From an uncultured bacterium (GTDB lineage: Bacteria > Cyanobacteriota > Vampirovibrionia > Gastranaerophilales > Gastranaerophilaceae): DNA of 64,000 nucleotides. The stretch spans positions 101,126 through 165,125 of the forward strand of contig CASGCE010000035.1 of NCBI GenBank assembly GCA_949299935.1, read 5' to 3'. Below, piece after piece: positions 42,996-51,333 of this stretch. The notes under the pieces are model-generated. The model saw nothing but the letters and a program-made list of their open reading frames with translations, had not been told where the DNA came from and did not search any database. Within the stretch, counting starts at the first letter, position 1. Each line of letters begins with the position of its first letter. The translations under genes were made by a program, and so were the position numbers.

Positions 42996-44597
42996 CTATA
43001 ATCTTTTAACGGCCGCGTCAATTAACCCCCTAAACAACGGATGCGGTTCGTCCGGACGTGACTTGAATTCCGGGTGGAACTGTGATGCAACAAACCAATC
43101 ATTTTGCGGTAATTCAACTACTTCAGCAAGCATTCCGTCAGGAGACATACCGGAAAATACCAGACCGGCTTGTGAAATCTGTTTTATATATTCATTGTTA
43201 ACCTCATACCTGTGTCTGTGACGTTCGGAAATTTTTTCCTTTCCGTATGCCCTCGCTGCAACCGATCCCTTCTTTAAAATACAATCGTACGCACCAAGAC
43301 GCATCGTCCCGCCATATCCCTTGACGTTTTTTTGCTCCATCATTAAATCAATTACCGGATAAGTTGTATTTTCGTCAAATTCAGCCGAATTTGCACCATT
43401 TAGACCTGCGACATTCCTTGCATACTCTATTACCGCACACTGCATACCAAGACAAAGACCTAAAAACGGTATATTATTCTCCCTCGCATACTTAATTACG
43501 TTTAATTTCCCCTCTATACCGCGAACACCGAATCCCCCAGGTACTACAACCGCTTGAACATCCTCCAGCAGCTCTTTACATCTCGCTTCGTTTATGCATT
43601 CCTCCGAATTTATCCACTTGACATCTATTGCCGCATCATTTGCATAACCTGCGTGTTTTAACGATTCTACAACCGAAATGTATGCATCGGATAACTTCGT
43701 ATATTTGCCCGCAATAGCTACCTTTATCGTCTTTTTAGGATTCTTGATCTTCTCTACAAGATTTCGCCAACCGCCTAATTCGGGTTTTTTCGAATTTACA
43801 CCCAGCATCTGTAAAATTACACCCGCCATATTTTGTTCCTCCAGCGCCAATGGAACTTCATATATACTTTTCATATCCCTGCATTCAATAACTGCATCTT
43901 TTGGCACTGAACAAAATAACGCTAACTTCTCCTTCTCCGTCTTAGGAATAGCTCGCGTCGTCCGGCACACAAGAATCTCCGGCTGTATACCGTAACTCCT
44001 TAATACACTTACGCTGTGCTGTGAAGGCTTTGTCTTTAATTCTCCGGATGTCGGTAAATACGGCAATAACGTGCAGTGCACTGATATCGCATTTTTTAAT
44101 CCTACCTCCGATTTGAATTGCCTGATCGATTCAATGAACGGCAAACTCTCTATATCTCCTATGGTGCCGCCTATCTCTATAAGTTGAAAGTCCGGTTTGA
44201 ATTGCTTTGTAGCTCCTACTATCCTCGATTTTATCTCGTTTGTTATGTGCGGGATAACTTGAACCGTCGCCCCTAAATAATCCCCTTTCCTCTCTTTTTC
44301 AATAACTTTTTGGTAAACACTGCCTGAAGTTACATTGTTATATTTGCCAAGATTCGTATCCGTAAACCTTTCGTAATGACCTAAATCTAAATCGGTCTCC
44401 GCTCCGTCATCGGTTACAAATACTTCCCCGTGTTGAAACGGACTCATCGTACCCGGATCAACGTTTATGTACGGATCAAATTTTTGATTTATTACAGAAA
44501 ATCCCCGCGCACGTAAAAGCTTTCCCAATGATGCAGCTATTATTCCCTTGCCTAAAGAACTAACTACCCCGCCTGTTATAAATATGTATTTTGTCAT
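42996..44597 (-). CDS. pyrG: CTP synthase
   Basis: Converts UTP, ATP and glutamine to CTP. 533 residues. Synthetase domain: [18 protein letters not shown] at 2-19, [49 protein letters not shown]. Glutaminase domain: [16 protein letters not shown] with the catalytic Cys, and the H/E pair at FHPEFKSRP. Length and motif order are normal. GGGGA precedes the ATG. gatC lies 91 bases upstream on the same strand. Confidence 0.98.
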   Translation of the reverse strand: MTKYIFITGGVVSSLGKGIIAASLGKLLRARGFSVINQKFDPYINVDPGTMSPFQHGEVFVTDDGAETDLDLGHYERFTDTNLGKYNNVTSGSVYQKVIEKERKGDYLGATVQVIPHITNEIKSRIVGATKQFKPDFQLIEIGGTIGDIESLPFIESIRQFKSEVGLKNAISVHCTLLPYLPTSGELKTKPSQHSVSVLRSYGIQPEILVCRTTRAIPKTEKEKLALFCSVPKDAVIECRDMKSIYEVPLALEEQNMAGVILQMLGVNSKKPELGGWRNLVEKIKNPKKTIKVAIAGKYTKLSDAYISVVESLKHAGYANDAAIDVKWINSEECINEARCKELLEDVQAVVVPGGFGVRGIEGKLNVIKYARENNIPFLGLCLGMQCAVIEYARNVAGLNGANSAEFDENTTYPVIDLMMEQKNVKGYGGTMRLGAYDCILKKGSVAARAYGKEKISERHRHRYEVNNEYIKQISQAGLVFSGMSPDGMLAEVVELPQNDWFVASQFHPEFKSRPDEPHPLFRGLIDAAVKRL

Positions 44598-44688
44598 GTT
44601 CTAATTCCCCAACTTTTTATTCCCAAACACAAACATCCGCACACTGTACTTGTTTAACAGTACTTTCACCTCCGCGTGCTCTTTATAC

Positions 44689-44970
44689 CTAATTTATCCT
44701 CGGTACTTTGAAAAATCCGTTTTCTTCTTCCGGAGCGTTTGACATTAACTGTTCTTTGTCCTGCTCATATATAACTTTATCTTCTCTCATTACGTTTACA
44801 AAATCAATTGCGTGTGACATTGGCTCAATATTTGAGGTGTCAACTTCATTCATTTGATCAACATATTTCAAAACATCACCTAACTGCTTTGTATATAACT
44901 CCTTCTCTTCTTCCGTTAATTCCAGCCTCGCAAGCTTTGCTACATGCTCTACATCTTTTATCGTTATCAT
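44689..44970 (-). CDS. gatC: Aspartyl/glutamyl-tRNA amidotransferase subunit C
   Basis: 93 residues from ATG 44970 (AGGAGCG upstream). Typical GatC: MITIKDVEHVAKLARLELTE at the start, then YTKQLGDVLKYVDQMNEVDT, MREDKVI and the end KVPRIN. Stabilises GatAB, which makes Gln-tRNA and Asn-tRNA by amidation, so the organism probably lacks one of the direct synthetases. A longer start at 45000 is not supported by a ribosome site. gatA and gatB are not in the window. Confidence 0.95.
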   Translation of the reverse strand: MITIKDVEHVAKLARLELTEEEKELYTKQLGDVLKYVDQMNEVDTSNIEPMSHAIDFVNVMREDKVIYEQDKEQLMSNAPEEENGFFKVPRIN

Positions 44971-45063
44971 TTCTTCGCTCCTATGAATTAATTGTAGCAC
45001 AAAAAAGCAGCATGTTTATAAAATTATTACATAAAATTAAAATTTAGATATAAATCGAAAATA

Positions 45064-45072
45064 TGCTATAAT
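45064..45072 (+). promoter_or_regulatory. Extended -10 promoter of the sigma factor gene
   Basis: TGcTATAAT at 45064-45072. The ATG at 45093 is 20 bases further on, leaving a short leader with GAGAG. Confidence 0.65.
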
Positions 45073-45092
45073 GAATCATGTGAGAGTTACTG

Positions 45093-45863
45093 ATGAACAA
45101 AACCTATGAAAAACTTGACGACTTAATTGCATCCTTCAAAGCCTGCAACGACGAGAAGAAAAAACGTATGCTGCACCTTAAAATAGTTGAGGAGGCAATG
45201 TCACTTGTCAAAAAAATCGCTAATACAATCGCTGTTCAATCCGGCGTTAGCAATGAAGATTTGATTCAAGTCGGCTCTTTAGGTCTTATAAAAGCTATTA
45301 ACGCTTATAAATTGAATATGCATACACGTTTTAGAACTTACGCTACTTACTTCATTAAAGGAGAAATAAAACACTACTTAAGAGATAAAGCTGCTATGAT
45401 AAAAGCACCAAGAGAACTTCAGGAACTCGTTTTTAAAATTTCTTCCGCAGCAAAAAGGCTCGCTGACGAAGGCATTGAAGACCCTTCGGCTGAAGATATT
45501 GCAAGTAACTTAGGCATTTCTCCCTCAAAAGTTGAAGAGGTCCTGAATATTGACAAATACAAAAATGCCCTCTCGCTTGATCAGTACTTTAAAGGCGAGG
45601 ATGAAGATTTGTCTTTAATTGACAGAATCCCTGCCGGTGATTACAAGGAGTTTATGAATTCCTATGAGGATAAAATAATGCTTTCCTCCGCTATTAAAAA
45701 GTTACCTGAAGAATTGCGGCAGATTATTGAATTAAGCTACTATGAAGATCTGAACCAGAGAGAAATTGCTGAAAAAATTAATATTTCACAAATGCAAGTT
45801 TCCAGAAGACTCAAAAAGGCTCTTAACAGAATGTATGAAATCATAAAAAATTACGAAAAATAA
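45093..45863 (+). CDS. RNA polymerase sigma factor, SigB/SigF-type (group 3)
   Basis: 256 residues. Region 2: GVSNEDLIQVGSLGLIKAIN, then FRTYATYFIKGEIKHYLRDK (the -10 melting region). Region 3: ELVFKISSAAKRLADEGI and PSAEDIASNLGI. Region 4: IKKLPEELRQIIELSYYEDL, then REIAEKINISQMQVSRRLKKAL. This size and make-up matches SigF/SigB/SigG-type factors; cyanobacterial SigF controls motility and pili. It is 13 bases upstream of the prepilin peptidase gene, fitting such a link, but this is inference. Confidence 0.88.
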   Translation: MNKTYEKLDDLIASFKACNDEKKKRMLHLKIVEEAMSLVKKIANTIAVQSGVSNEDLIQVGSLGLIKAINAYKLNMHTRFRTYATYFIKGEIKHYLRDKAAMIKAPRELQELVFKISSAAKRLADEGIEDPSAEDIASNLGISPSKVEEVLNIDKYKNALSLDQYFKGEDEDLSLIDRIPAGDYKEFMNSYEDKIMLSSAIKKLPEELRQIIELSYYEDLNQREIAEKINISQMQVSRRLKKALNRMYEIIKNYEK

Positions 45864-45876
45864 AAGGAGTAAAATT

Positions 45877-46860
45877 ATGCTTGTAACAGCCTTGATATTG
45901 TTTATTTTTATTATCGGACTTTGTATCGGAAGTTTTTTAAACGTTGTTATTTTAAGATCATTAAGCAATGAGTCTATTATTTTCCCGGCATCAAAATGCC
46001 CCAAATGCCAACATAAGCTTTTTTGGTGGCACAATATACCGGTTTTATCTTACCTGATTTTACATGGCAAATGTGGGTTTTGCAAAGAAAAAATCAGCCC
46101 GCAATATCCTTTTATTGAGCTTTTGACGGGCATAATATTTACCCTTTTATTCCTAAAATTCGGACTGAGTATTGATACTTTATTTGCATGGGTTATCGGG
46201 AGCCTTTTTATAGTGATAGCAGCCACCGATTGGAAAGAAAAAATTGTATTTGATACACATACTTATTTATTAATCGGTGTCGGCATCTTGTACGGAATAA
46301 TTATAACGGCTCTTGATTTGTATCAATTCCACAAAATCACCGGCGGTTACAATATCACAAGTGAATGGGTTATTGCAAATCCTGTTTCGAGTACCTTATT
46401 GGGCATAATTTTGGGCTTCGTGATTATGGAAATTATTGCAAGAATAGGTTATTTAATTGCGGGTTCACGTGCGTTTGGCGAAGGTGATTCATTTATAGCA
46501 GCAGGTTTGGGCGCAATTTTCGGCTGGAAAATGATGCTCGTTGCACTCGTTATGGCCGTCGTTATACAAGTAATTATTACGTTACCTGTTTACATTAAAA
46601 AAGAAATTGAAAATAAAAATTGGATGGTCATACTTTCTCTTGGCGCATTTGCAATATATACGATAGCTTTCTTAATGGCATTAAATTTCGGTTGGCTGGC
46701 AAATACTTTTGCTTATGCTCTTAGCGCAATTGTGCTCGCTGTTTGCGGCATTTTTACCTGCAGAGAAGTTTTAAGAGGAATTAAAAAACCCGAAGGCAGA
46801 ACTTATTTGCCTTTTGGACCTGCGTTAATCTTCGCCGGCTTCATTATTTTACTGGTGTAA
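45877..46860 (+). CDS. pilD: Prepilin peptidase (A24) / N-methyltransferase
   Basis: Cleaves and N-methylates prepilins such as those at 6.9-7.6 kb and 63.5-64 kb. 327 residues. N-terminal GSFLNVVILR, zinc-finger-like Cys pairs CPKC (about 31-34) and CGFC, then the two catalytic aspartates: TDWKEKIVFD and GEGDSFIAAGLGA. About eight transmembrane helices. AAAGGAG precedes the ATG. Lies just after the sigma factor gene, probably in one operon. Confidence 0.92.
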   Translation: MLVTALILFIFIIGLCIGSFLNVVILRSLSNESIIFPASKCPKCQHKLFWWHNIPVLSYLILHGKCGFCKEKISPQYPFIELLTGIIFTLLFLKFGLSIDTLFAWVIGSLFIVIAATDWKEKIVFDTHTYLLIGVGILYGIIITALDLYQFHKITGGYNITSEWVIANPVSSTLLGIILGFVIMEIIARIGYLIAGSRAFGEGDSFIAAGLGAIFGWKMMLVALVMAVVIQVIITLPVYIKKEIENKNWMVILSLGAFAIYTIAFLMALNFGWLANTFAYALSAIVLAVCGIFTCREVLRGIKKPEGRTYLPFGPALIFAGFIILLV

Positions 46861-46877
46861 AAAATTAGAAATAATCT

Positions 46878-46906
46878 TTGTTAATAAAAATTGTTTATTG
46901 TAAAAT
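46878..46906 (+). promoter_or_regulatory. Promoter of dnaA, leaderless geometry
   Basis: -35 TTGTTA (46878-46883), 17-base spacer, -10 TAAAAT (46901-46906), six bases (TGAATT), ATG at 46913. Only 52 bases separate the prepilin peptidase stop and dnaA, and no DnaA-box cluster is seen in them. Confidence 0.7.
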
Positions 46907-46912
46907 TGAATT

Positions 46913-48301
46913 ATGGAAGTTACTGAAGTAAAACAATACTGGGAAAATGCTAAATCAGAGCTGAAAAATTCTTTACCGGCACATGTTTATGACACTTGGA
47001 TTATGCCATTGGAAGCTGTGGGATTCGATAACAATATCTTTTCTCTTTTGACAGTCCACCAAATGGCTGTGGAAATTATTCGCAAAAATCACTACGCTCA
47101 AGTTAAATCTGCCCTGGAAAAAGTCCTTTGTAAAAATGTAGAGTTTTCAATCAGTTATGATGCTGATTTGGCAGAAAAATATAAAAAGGAAAAACAAAAA
47201 GAAAGATTAAAAATAAAAAAAGATAATGAGGATAAAATCTCTCAAACTATGGAAAATCTCTCTCAAATGCAATCTTTTTCAAATCTGAATCTGAAATACA
47301 GATTTGATAATTTTGTGGTTGGAGAAAACAGCAGATTTGCACACGCAGCTGCATTTACTGTTGCACAAAATCCCGCTAAAAAATACAACCCGCTATTTAT
47401 ATATGGCGCATCCGGTTTGGGAAAAACCCACTTGATGCAGGCTATAGGTCATTATATAGTTTTTCGTAAACCAAAATTGAAAGTCCGGTACATTAAAACC
47501 GAAGAATATGTTAATGAACTCATTAAAAACCTTCAACACGGAGGTGAGCGCAACGCACGTATGGAAAAATTCCGTCAAAAATACAGAAATATTGATGTTC
47601 TGTTGATTGATGATATCCAGTTTTTAGAATCAAAAACTTATACTATGGAGGAAATTTTTCATACATTTGACACCTTACACAACAATAATAAACAAATAGT
47701 AATAACCTCGGACAGGCTGCCAAAAGATATCCCCACACTGCCCGACAGATTAAGAACAAGATTTGAAATGGGGCTTGTTGTTGATATTACTCCCCCTGAC
47801 TTTGAAACACGTGTTGCAATCTTAAAAAACCTTGCAGAACAAATTTCTATGAAGATAGAGTTTGAGGTTTTTGAGTACATTGCAAATAATTTTGTCAATA
47901 ACGTGAGAGAATTGGAGGGTGCCTTCAATAAAGTGAGTGCCTACGCCGATATAGAAAAAGTCGACTTGACTCTTGCTTATGCTAAAAAAGTGCTTAACTG
48001 TGAGGCAATGCAAAAAGCAATAACAATTGACAAAGTAGCTAAAGCAACAGCAGAATACTTTGACGTTACCATAAATGACTTCAAAAGCACCTCCAGAAAT
48101 CAAAAAGTTTCAAGCGCCCGCCACGTCGCTGTTTACTTATCACGTGAAATCACAGCTAAAAGCTTCGAAAGCATTGCGGATTATTTTAATAAAAAACACA
48201 CTACCATGCTTTATTCATACGAAAAAATTAAAGAAGATTTGAAAACAAATAAAGATTTGAACAGAGCAATTTTTGAAATAAAAAATAAACTAAAAGGATA
48301 A
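46913..48301 (+). CDS. dnaA: Chromosomal replication initiator DnaA
   Basis: 462 residues. Domain I at 1-75, a Lys/Glu-rich linker ~85-125 (EKYKKEKQKERLKIKKDNED), AAA+ domain III with FVVGENSRFAHAAA, Walker A GASGLGKTHL, Walker B VLLIDDIQFL and sensor 2 region RELEGAF. Domain IV is diverged: the usual GGRDHTTV box-contact motif is FNKKHTTML, one residue shorter and lacking the Asp. The preceding SARHVAVYLSREIT fits. No ribosome site; the -10 ends six bases upstream of the ATG. Overlaps nothing; ruvA follows 4 bases after the stop. Confidence 0.95.
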   Translation: MEVTEVKQYWENAKSELKNSLPAHVYDTWIMPLEAVGFDNNIFSLLTVHQMAVEIIRKNHYAQVKSALEKVLCKNVEFSISYDADLAEKYKKEKQKERLKIKKDNEDKISQTMENLSQMQSFSNLNLKYRFDNFVVGENSRFAHAAAFTVAQNPAKKYNPLFIYGASGLGKTHLMQAIGHYIVFRKPKLKVRYIKTEEYVNELIKNLQHGGERNARMEKFRQKYRNIDVLLIDDIQFLESKTYTMEEIFHTFDTLHNNNKQIVITSDRLPKDIPTLPDRLRTRFEMGLVVDITPPDFETRVAILKNLAEQISMKIEFEVFEYIANNFVNNVRELEGAFNKVSAYADIEKVDLTLAYAKKVLNCEAMQKAITIDKVAKATAEYFDVTINDFKSTSRNQKVSSARHVAVYLSREITAKSFESIADYFNKKHTTMLYSYEKIKEDLKTNKDLNRAIFEIKNKLKG

Positions 48302-48305
48302 AACA

Positions 48306-48920
48306 GTGTACGATTACATAAAAGGTTTATTAACAAACAAATTAAGCGGAACAAAAGGCCATACCGCAACTGTTGAAACGGGTGATGGTGTAGGATATTT
48401 GATAGAAATAACCTCCCGTGACTATAACCAATTACCGCTAACGGACGAAAAAATAAAATTATACTCAGTTTTAATCCATCGTGAGGATAAAATGGGGCTG
48501 TGCGGCTTTTTAAAACGCGAAGATAGGGATATTTTTAATATTTTGACATCAGTTTCCGGCGTGGGTAGCAAAATGGCACTCACATTGCTTGACGAATTCC
48601 CCTCCTCAGAGCTTATCGGATTTGTTATTGAAGGTAATTATAAAGAATTAACACGTGCAAAAGGCGTAGGATTAAAGCTTGCACAAAAAATTATTCTTGA
48701 ATTAAAAGATAAATTGATGAATTACAAAGAAACAGAACCTGAAAAAATTTCAACATTTAAATTTTCACAAGCATTGGAAGATGCACAGACCGTTCTTATA
48801 TCTTTGGGATACGAAAAAGGTGAAATAAAATCAGCTATGACAAAAGCTTTGAAAATCGTTGCCGAAAACTCTTGCACTGAAGAAATTTTGCGAGAAACCT
48901 TAAAAATACTTTCTGTGTAA
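48306..48920 (+). CDS. ruvA: Holliday junction helicase subunit RuvA
   Basis: Binds four-way DNA junctions and loads RuvB. 204 residues from GTG 48306, with AAAGGA (overlapping the dnaA end) as ribosome site. OB-fold start YDYIKGLLTNKLSG, VLIHREDKMGLCGF, and the helix-hairpin-helix stretches FNILTSVSGVGSKMALTLL and LTRAKGVGLKLAQKIILEL, then a C-terminal RuvB-binding domain after ~140. Operon with dnaA is unusual. ruvB and ruvC are not in the window. Confidence 0.95.
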   Translation: MYDYIKGLLTNKLSGTKGHTATVETGDGVGYLIEITSRDYNQLPLTDEKIKLYSVLIHREDKMGLCGFLKREDRDIFNILTSVSGVGSKMALTLLDEFPSSELIGFVIEGNYKELTRAKGVGLKLAQKIILELKDKLMNYKETEPEKISTFKFSQALEDAQTVLISLGYEKGEIKSAMTKALKIVAENSCTEEILRETLKILSV

Positions 48921-48942
48921 TAACTTTAAAATATTATAAGCT

Positions 48943-48973
48943 AAAAAAAAAGACCTTGTGATATTCAAGGTCT
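48943..48973 (-). terminator. Terminator of the thioredoxin-like gene
   Basis: Stem AGACCTTG (48951-48958) / CAAGGTCT (48966-48973), loop TGATATT; on the minus strand it is followed by T8. It lies ~100 bases beyond the stop of the thioredoxin-like gene. Confidence 0.75.
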
Positions 48974-49071
48974 ATCCGTTTAAATAAGAAGAGAGAGCTT
49001 TATATTATTATAAAGTCCCACATATTCTAAAAATTGCTAACTTTTTTCAATAAGTTTTACAATATTTAACA

Positions 49072-49542
49072 TTAATTGACCGGAACAAGATCCAAAAGTC
49101 CTCTTATACGCAAATAACGATCAAGCTCAACTCTGAGTTTTTTTAAATCCATATAAATCGAATTATTCAATAAAACCCTGTTATCAAATTTGGGATCAAT
49201 GATATACAATGTTGGAAATCCGCTTAATGCAACATCTTCCGCCAATTTTTTATTTGAGGTGTCCTCTGCATTCAACATAACAAAATTAAATTTATCCTTG
49301 TAGATATTATAAACAATCTTATATTTCGGCATAAACCTCAAGCAATAACCGCACCAATCGACATAGAACAAAGCCAGTACGGGTTTATCCGAACTCATTG
49401 CTTCACTGTAGCTTATCCCTATTTTATAATCCGAGGGTTTATTTTTTTGCTCGGAAGCAGGATTGGTCAAAGCAAAAGTAATTGCTGAAGTCAAGATTAT
49501 AATACCTGCTGTGATTAACGTTGCTAAAACTTTCTTTTTCAT
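49072..49542 (-). CDS. Membrane-anchored thioredoxin-like protein
   Basis: About 156 residues from ATG 49542: basic start, a signal/anchor helix (VLATLITAGIIILTSAITFAL), then a thioredoxin fold with active site WCGYC, and the cis-Pro region SGFPTLYIID. Periplasmic thiol-disulfide reductase or oxidase, or cytochrome maturation-type. GTGAGG lies six bases before 49542; in-frame ATGs at 49548 and 49557 are alternatives, the latter seven bases after a TAAAAT. Fits the several Cys-rich prepilin-like proteins as possible substrates. Confidence 0.8.
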   Translation of the reverse strand: MKKKVLATLITAGIIILTSAITFALTNPASEQKNKPSDYKIGISYSEAMSSDKPVLALFYVDWCGYCLRFMPKYKIVYNIYKDKFNFVMLNAEDTSNKKLAEDVALSGFPTLYIIDPKFDNRVLLNNSIYMDLKKLRVELDRYLRIRGLLDLVPVN

Positions 49543-49748
49543 TTTCATCCTCACCATACAAAACATTTTACAACAAAAAATACAGTTATAAAAGATTATT
49601 TGAACTTTTTTAAAGCCATACACTTCACATAACTTAACACAGATGTTAGACAAAGTATATACTGTGGTATATACTAAGTATATATTATTATGTAATCCGT
49701 TCAAAAAAGGTAGCGAATCAAATTACGTGTAAAGAAGAGGAGTTTAAG

Positions 49749-50657
49749 ATGAAAAAAAACATGCCGATCAAAATGAAAAAAGTAGCGAAATTTTCAAATC
49801 CGGCAAAAAACGAGGTATTACAAGCCGAAAGTGACAGTATATTAACTAACTATTTAAGAGAGATATCAAGTTACGGTACATTAAGTGCGAAAGAAGAAAA
49901 GGAGCTGGCGAAACGAGCGCAAGAAGGTGACACCGCAGCAAAAAAGGAGTTAATACAAGCCAACTTAAAGCTAGTAATAACAATTGCACGGAAAGCGATA
50001 CACACAACAAATCTGCCGTTAACAGATCTAATTCAGGAAGGGAATTTAGGTTTAATGATAGCGGCCGAGAAATTCAACTACAAACTGGGCTACAAATTTG
50101 CGACATATGCAAGTTGGTGGATAAAACAATCCATGTTCAAGGCAATATCGGAGCAAACGCACTGCATGAAAATTCCGGTATACATACAAGAGACCTTATC
50201 GAAATTTTCGAGAATAAAATGCGACCTAGAAAAGCAAACGAACGAACAAGTAAAAACAGAAGAAGTAGCCAAAAGGATGAACATATCAGCAGATAAAATA
50301 GACACATTTTTGTCAGCATACACAAAAACCATTTCAATAGAGAGCGGATTAGAGAAATCCGACGGCAAAGAGATAAATGTAGCGGATATTATAGCAGATG
50401 AAAAGGCATCAGTAACAGATACAGTAGAATTTGAGAGTTTACGAAGCGACATAGAGATGGTGGTATCAACATTAAAAGATCGAGAAAAAGAGGTAGTAAA
50501 AATGCGTTACGGGCTAGGTGATACAGCCAAAAGGACACTTGAAGAAATCGGTAACATGTACGGAGTAACCAAAGAGTGCATAAGACAGACCGAATTGAGA
50601 GCTTTAAAGAAGATGAAGTTAACCGGCGGAGTGGTACTGTCGGGTTACATTTCGTAA
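49749..50657 (+). CDS. RNA polymerase sigma-70 factor (SigA/group 2 type)
   Basis: 302 residues without region 1.1. Region 1.2 LTNYLREISSYGTLSAKEE; region 2 PLTDLIQEGNLGLMIAAEKF and KFATYASWWIKQSMFKAI; region 3 at ~150-215; region 4 KDREKEVVKMRYGL, TLEEIGNMYGVTKECIRQTE. Close to the primary sigma family but shorter, as in group 2 factors of cyanobacteria. GAGGAG precedes the ATG. Codon use is strongly A-ending (Ile ATA, Leu TTA), unlike many neighbours. Followed by a terminator. Whether it is the primary or an alternative factor is open. Confidence 0.9.
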   Translation: MKKNMPIKMKKVAKFSNPAKNEVLQAESDSILTNYLREISSYGTLSAKEEKELAKRAQEGDTAAKKELIQANLKLVITIARKAIHTTNLPLTDLIQEGNLGLMIAAEKFNYKLGYKFATYASWWIKQSMFKAISEQTHCMKIPVYIQETLSKFSRIKCDLEKQTNEQVKTEEVAKRMNISADKIDTFLSAYTKTISIESGLEKSDGKEINVADIIADEKASVTDTVEFESLRSDIEMVVSTLKDREKEVVKMRYGLGDTAKRTLEEIGNMYGVTKECIRQTELRALKKMKLTGGVVLSGYIS

Positions 50658-50677
50658 TTTCCTTGAACAAAGACATC

Positions 50678-50703
50678 AACCGCCTAAAAAGAGGCGGTTT
50701 TTT
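50678..50703 (+). terminator. Terminator of the sigma-70 gene
   Basis: Stem AACCGCCT (50678-50685) / AGGCGGTT (50692-50699), A-rich loop, T6 after. Confidence 0.9.
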
Positions 50704-50722
50704 ATATCGTGCAAATGATTGG

Positions 50723-50750
50723 TTTACATATGAAAAAAAAACATTATTAT
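50723..50750 (+). promoter_or_regulatory. Promoter of the secreted-protein gene, leaderless geometry
   Basis: TTTACA (50723-50728), 16-base spacer, TATTAT (50745-50750), six bases (AGTTAT), ATG at 50757. No ribosome site is present at this ATG. Confidence 0.55.
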
Positions 50751-50756
50751 AGTTAT

Positions 50757-51290
50757 ATGAGAAAAACAATAATAATATTTTTTGCGATAATATTTATAGC
50801 AGGTACTGCCGGCAACGGGCAAGGAGAGATTTGGGATTACTTTGGTGATCAAAACGTCTATGGTCAAAAAGCAGTTTCGGATGAAGAATTTGAACAAGCA
50901 CTTGAGAGCAAGAAGAAAAAGAAGCGACAAGATAAAAACATCCCCAAAGGCGCAGAATTTCATCAGAGTAATGAAACCAAATTTATAAAAGAAGCGGGAG
51001 AGGATTTACCTGTGCTTTGTGTGCCAATGGACATAAAGCTTTCCGAAAACAATGTACTGCCGACAGGTCACTATCAGGTTGCGGGCGAAAAAAGAAACGG
51101 TAAACCGTACTTAAAGTTATATCAAGCGCACTATCTTATGGCAGAGATTCCGGCAATAGAGACACAAGACGACTTTAATGAAAAGACCGTACAATTTGTA
51201 AATTTAATAGAAAATGGTGAAAACCAAGTAAAAATAATTTTCGGCACACTTGATTTTAACGCATACAGCATAGTTGATATTGCCGAATAA
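50757..51290 (+). CDS. Secreted or lipid-free exported protein of unknown function
   Basis: 177 residues with an N-terminal signal peptide (MRKTIIIFFAIIFIAGTAG). A Lys-rich charged stretch follows near 50-62 (ESKKKKKRQDKNIPKG) and then a beta-rich domain (VLPTGHYQVAGEKRNGKPYL, KIIFGTLDFNAYSI). No Cys lipobox. I do not recognise the family. ATG 50757 is chosen over earlier in-frame starts at 50709/50730 because the promoter overlaps them. Downstream deoB is a separate unit with its own -10. Confidence 0.65.
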   Translation: MRKTIIIFFAIIFIAGTAGNGQGEIWDYFGDQNVYGQKAVSDEEFEQALESKKKKKRQDKNIPKGAEFHQSNETKFIKEAGEDLPVLCVPMDIKLSENNVLPTGHYQVAGEKRNGKPYLKLYQAHYLMAEIPAIETQDDFNEKTVQFVNLIENGENQVKIIFGTLDFNAYSIVDIAE

Positions 51291-51300
51291 TGGTCTTTTG

Positions 51301-51309
51301 TGATATAAT
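51301..51309 (+). promoter_or_regulatory. Extended -10 promoter of deoB
   Basis: TGaTATAAT at 51301-51309; a 24-base leader with AAAGGG leads to the ATG at 51334. Confidence 0.65.
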
Positions 51310-51333
51310 AAGTGAACGGAAAAGGGAAAAATT

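Noticed and set aside
46861..46912. Replication origin next to dnaA
   Set aside because: The gap is only 52 bases, and only scattered single near-matches to TTWTNCACA occur in the window (for example near 1055, 11104, 12752, 16968), with no cluster.
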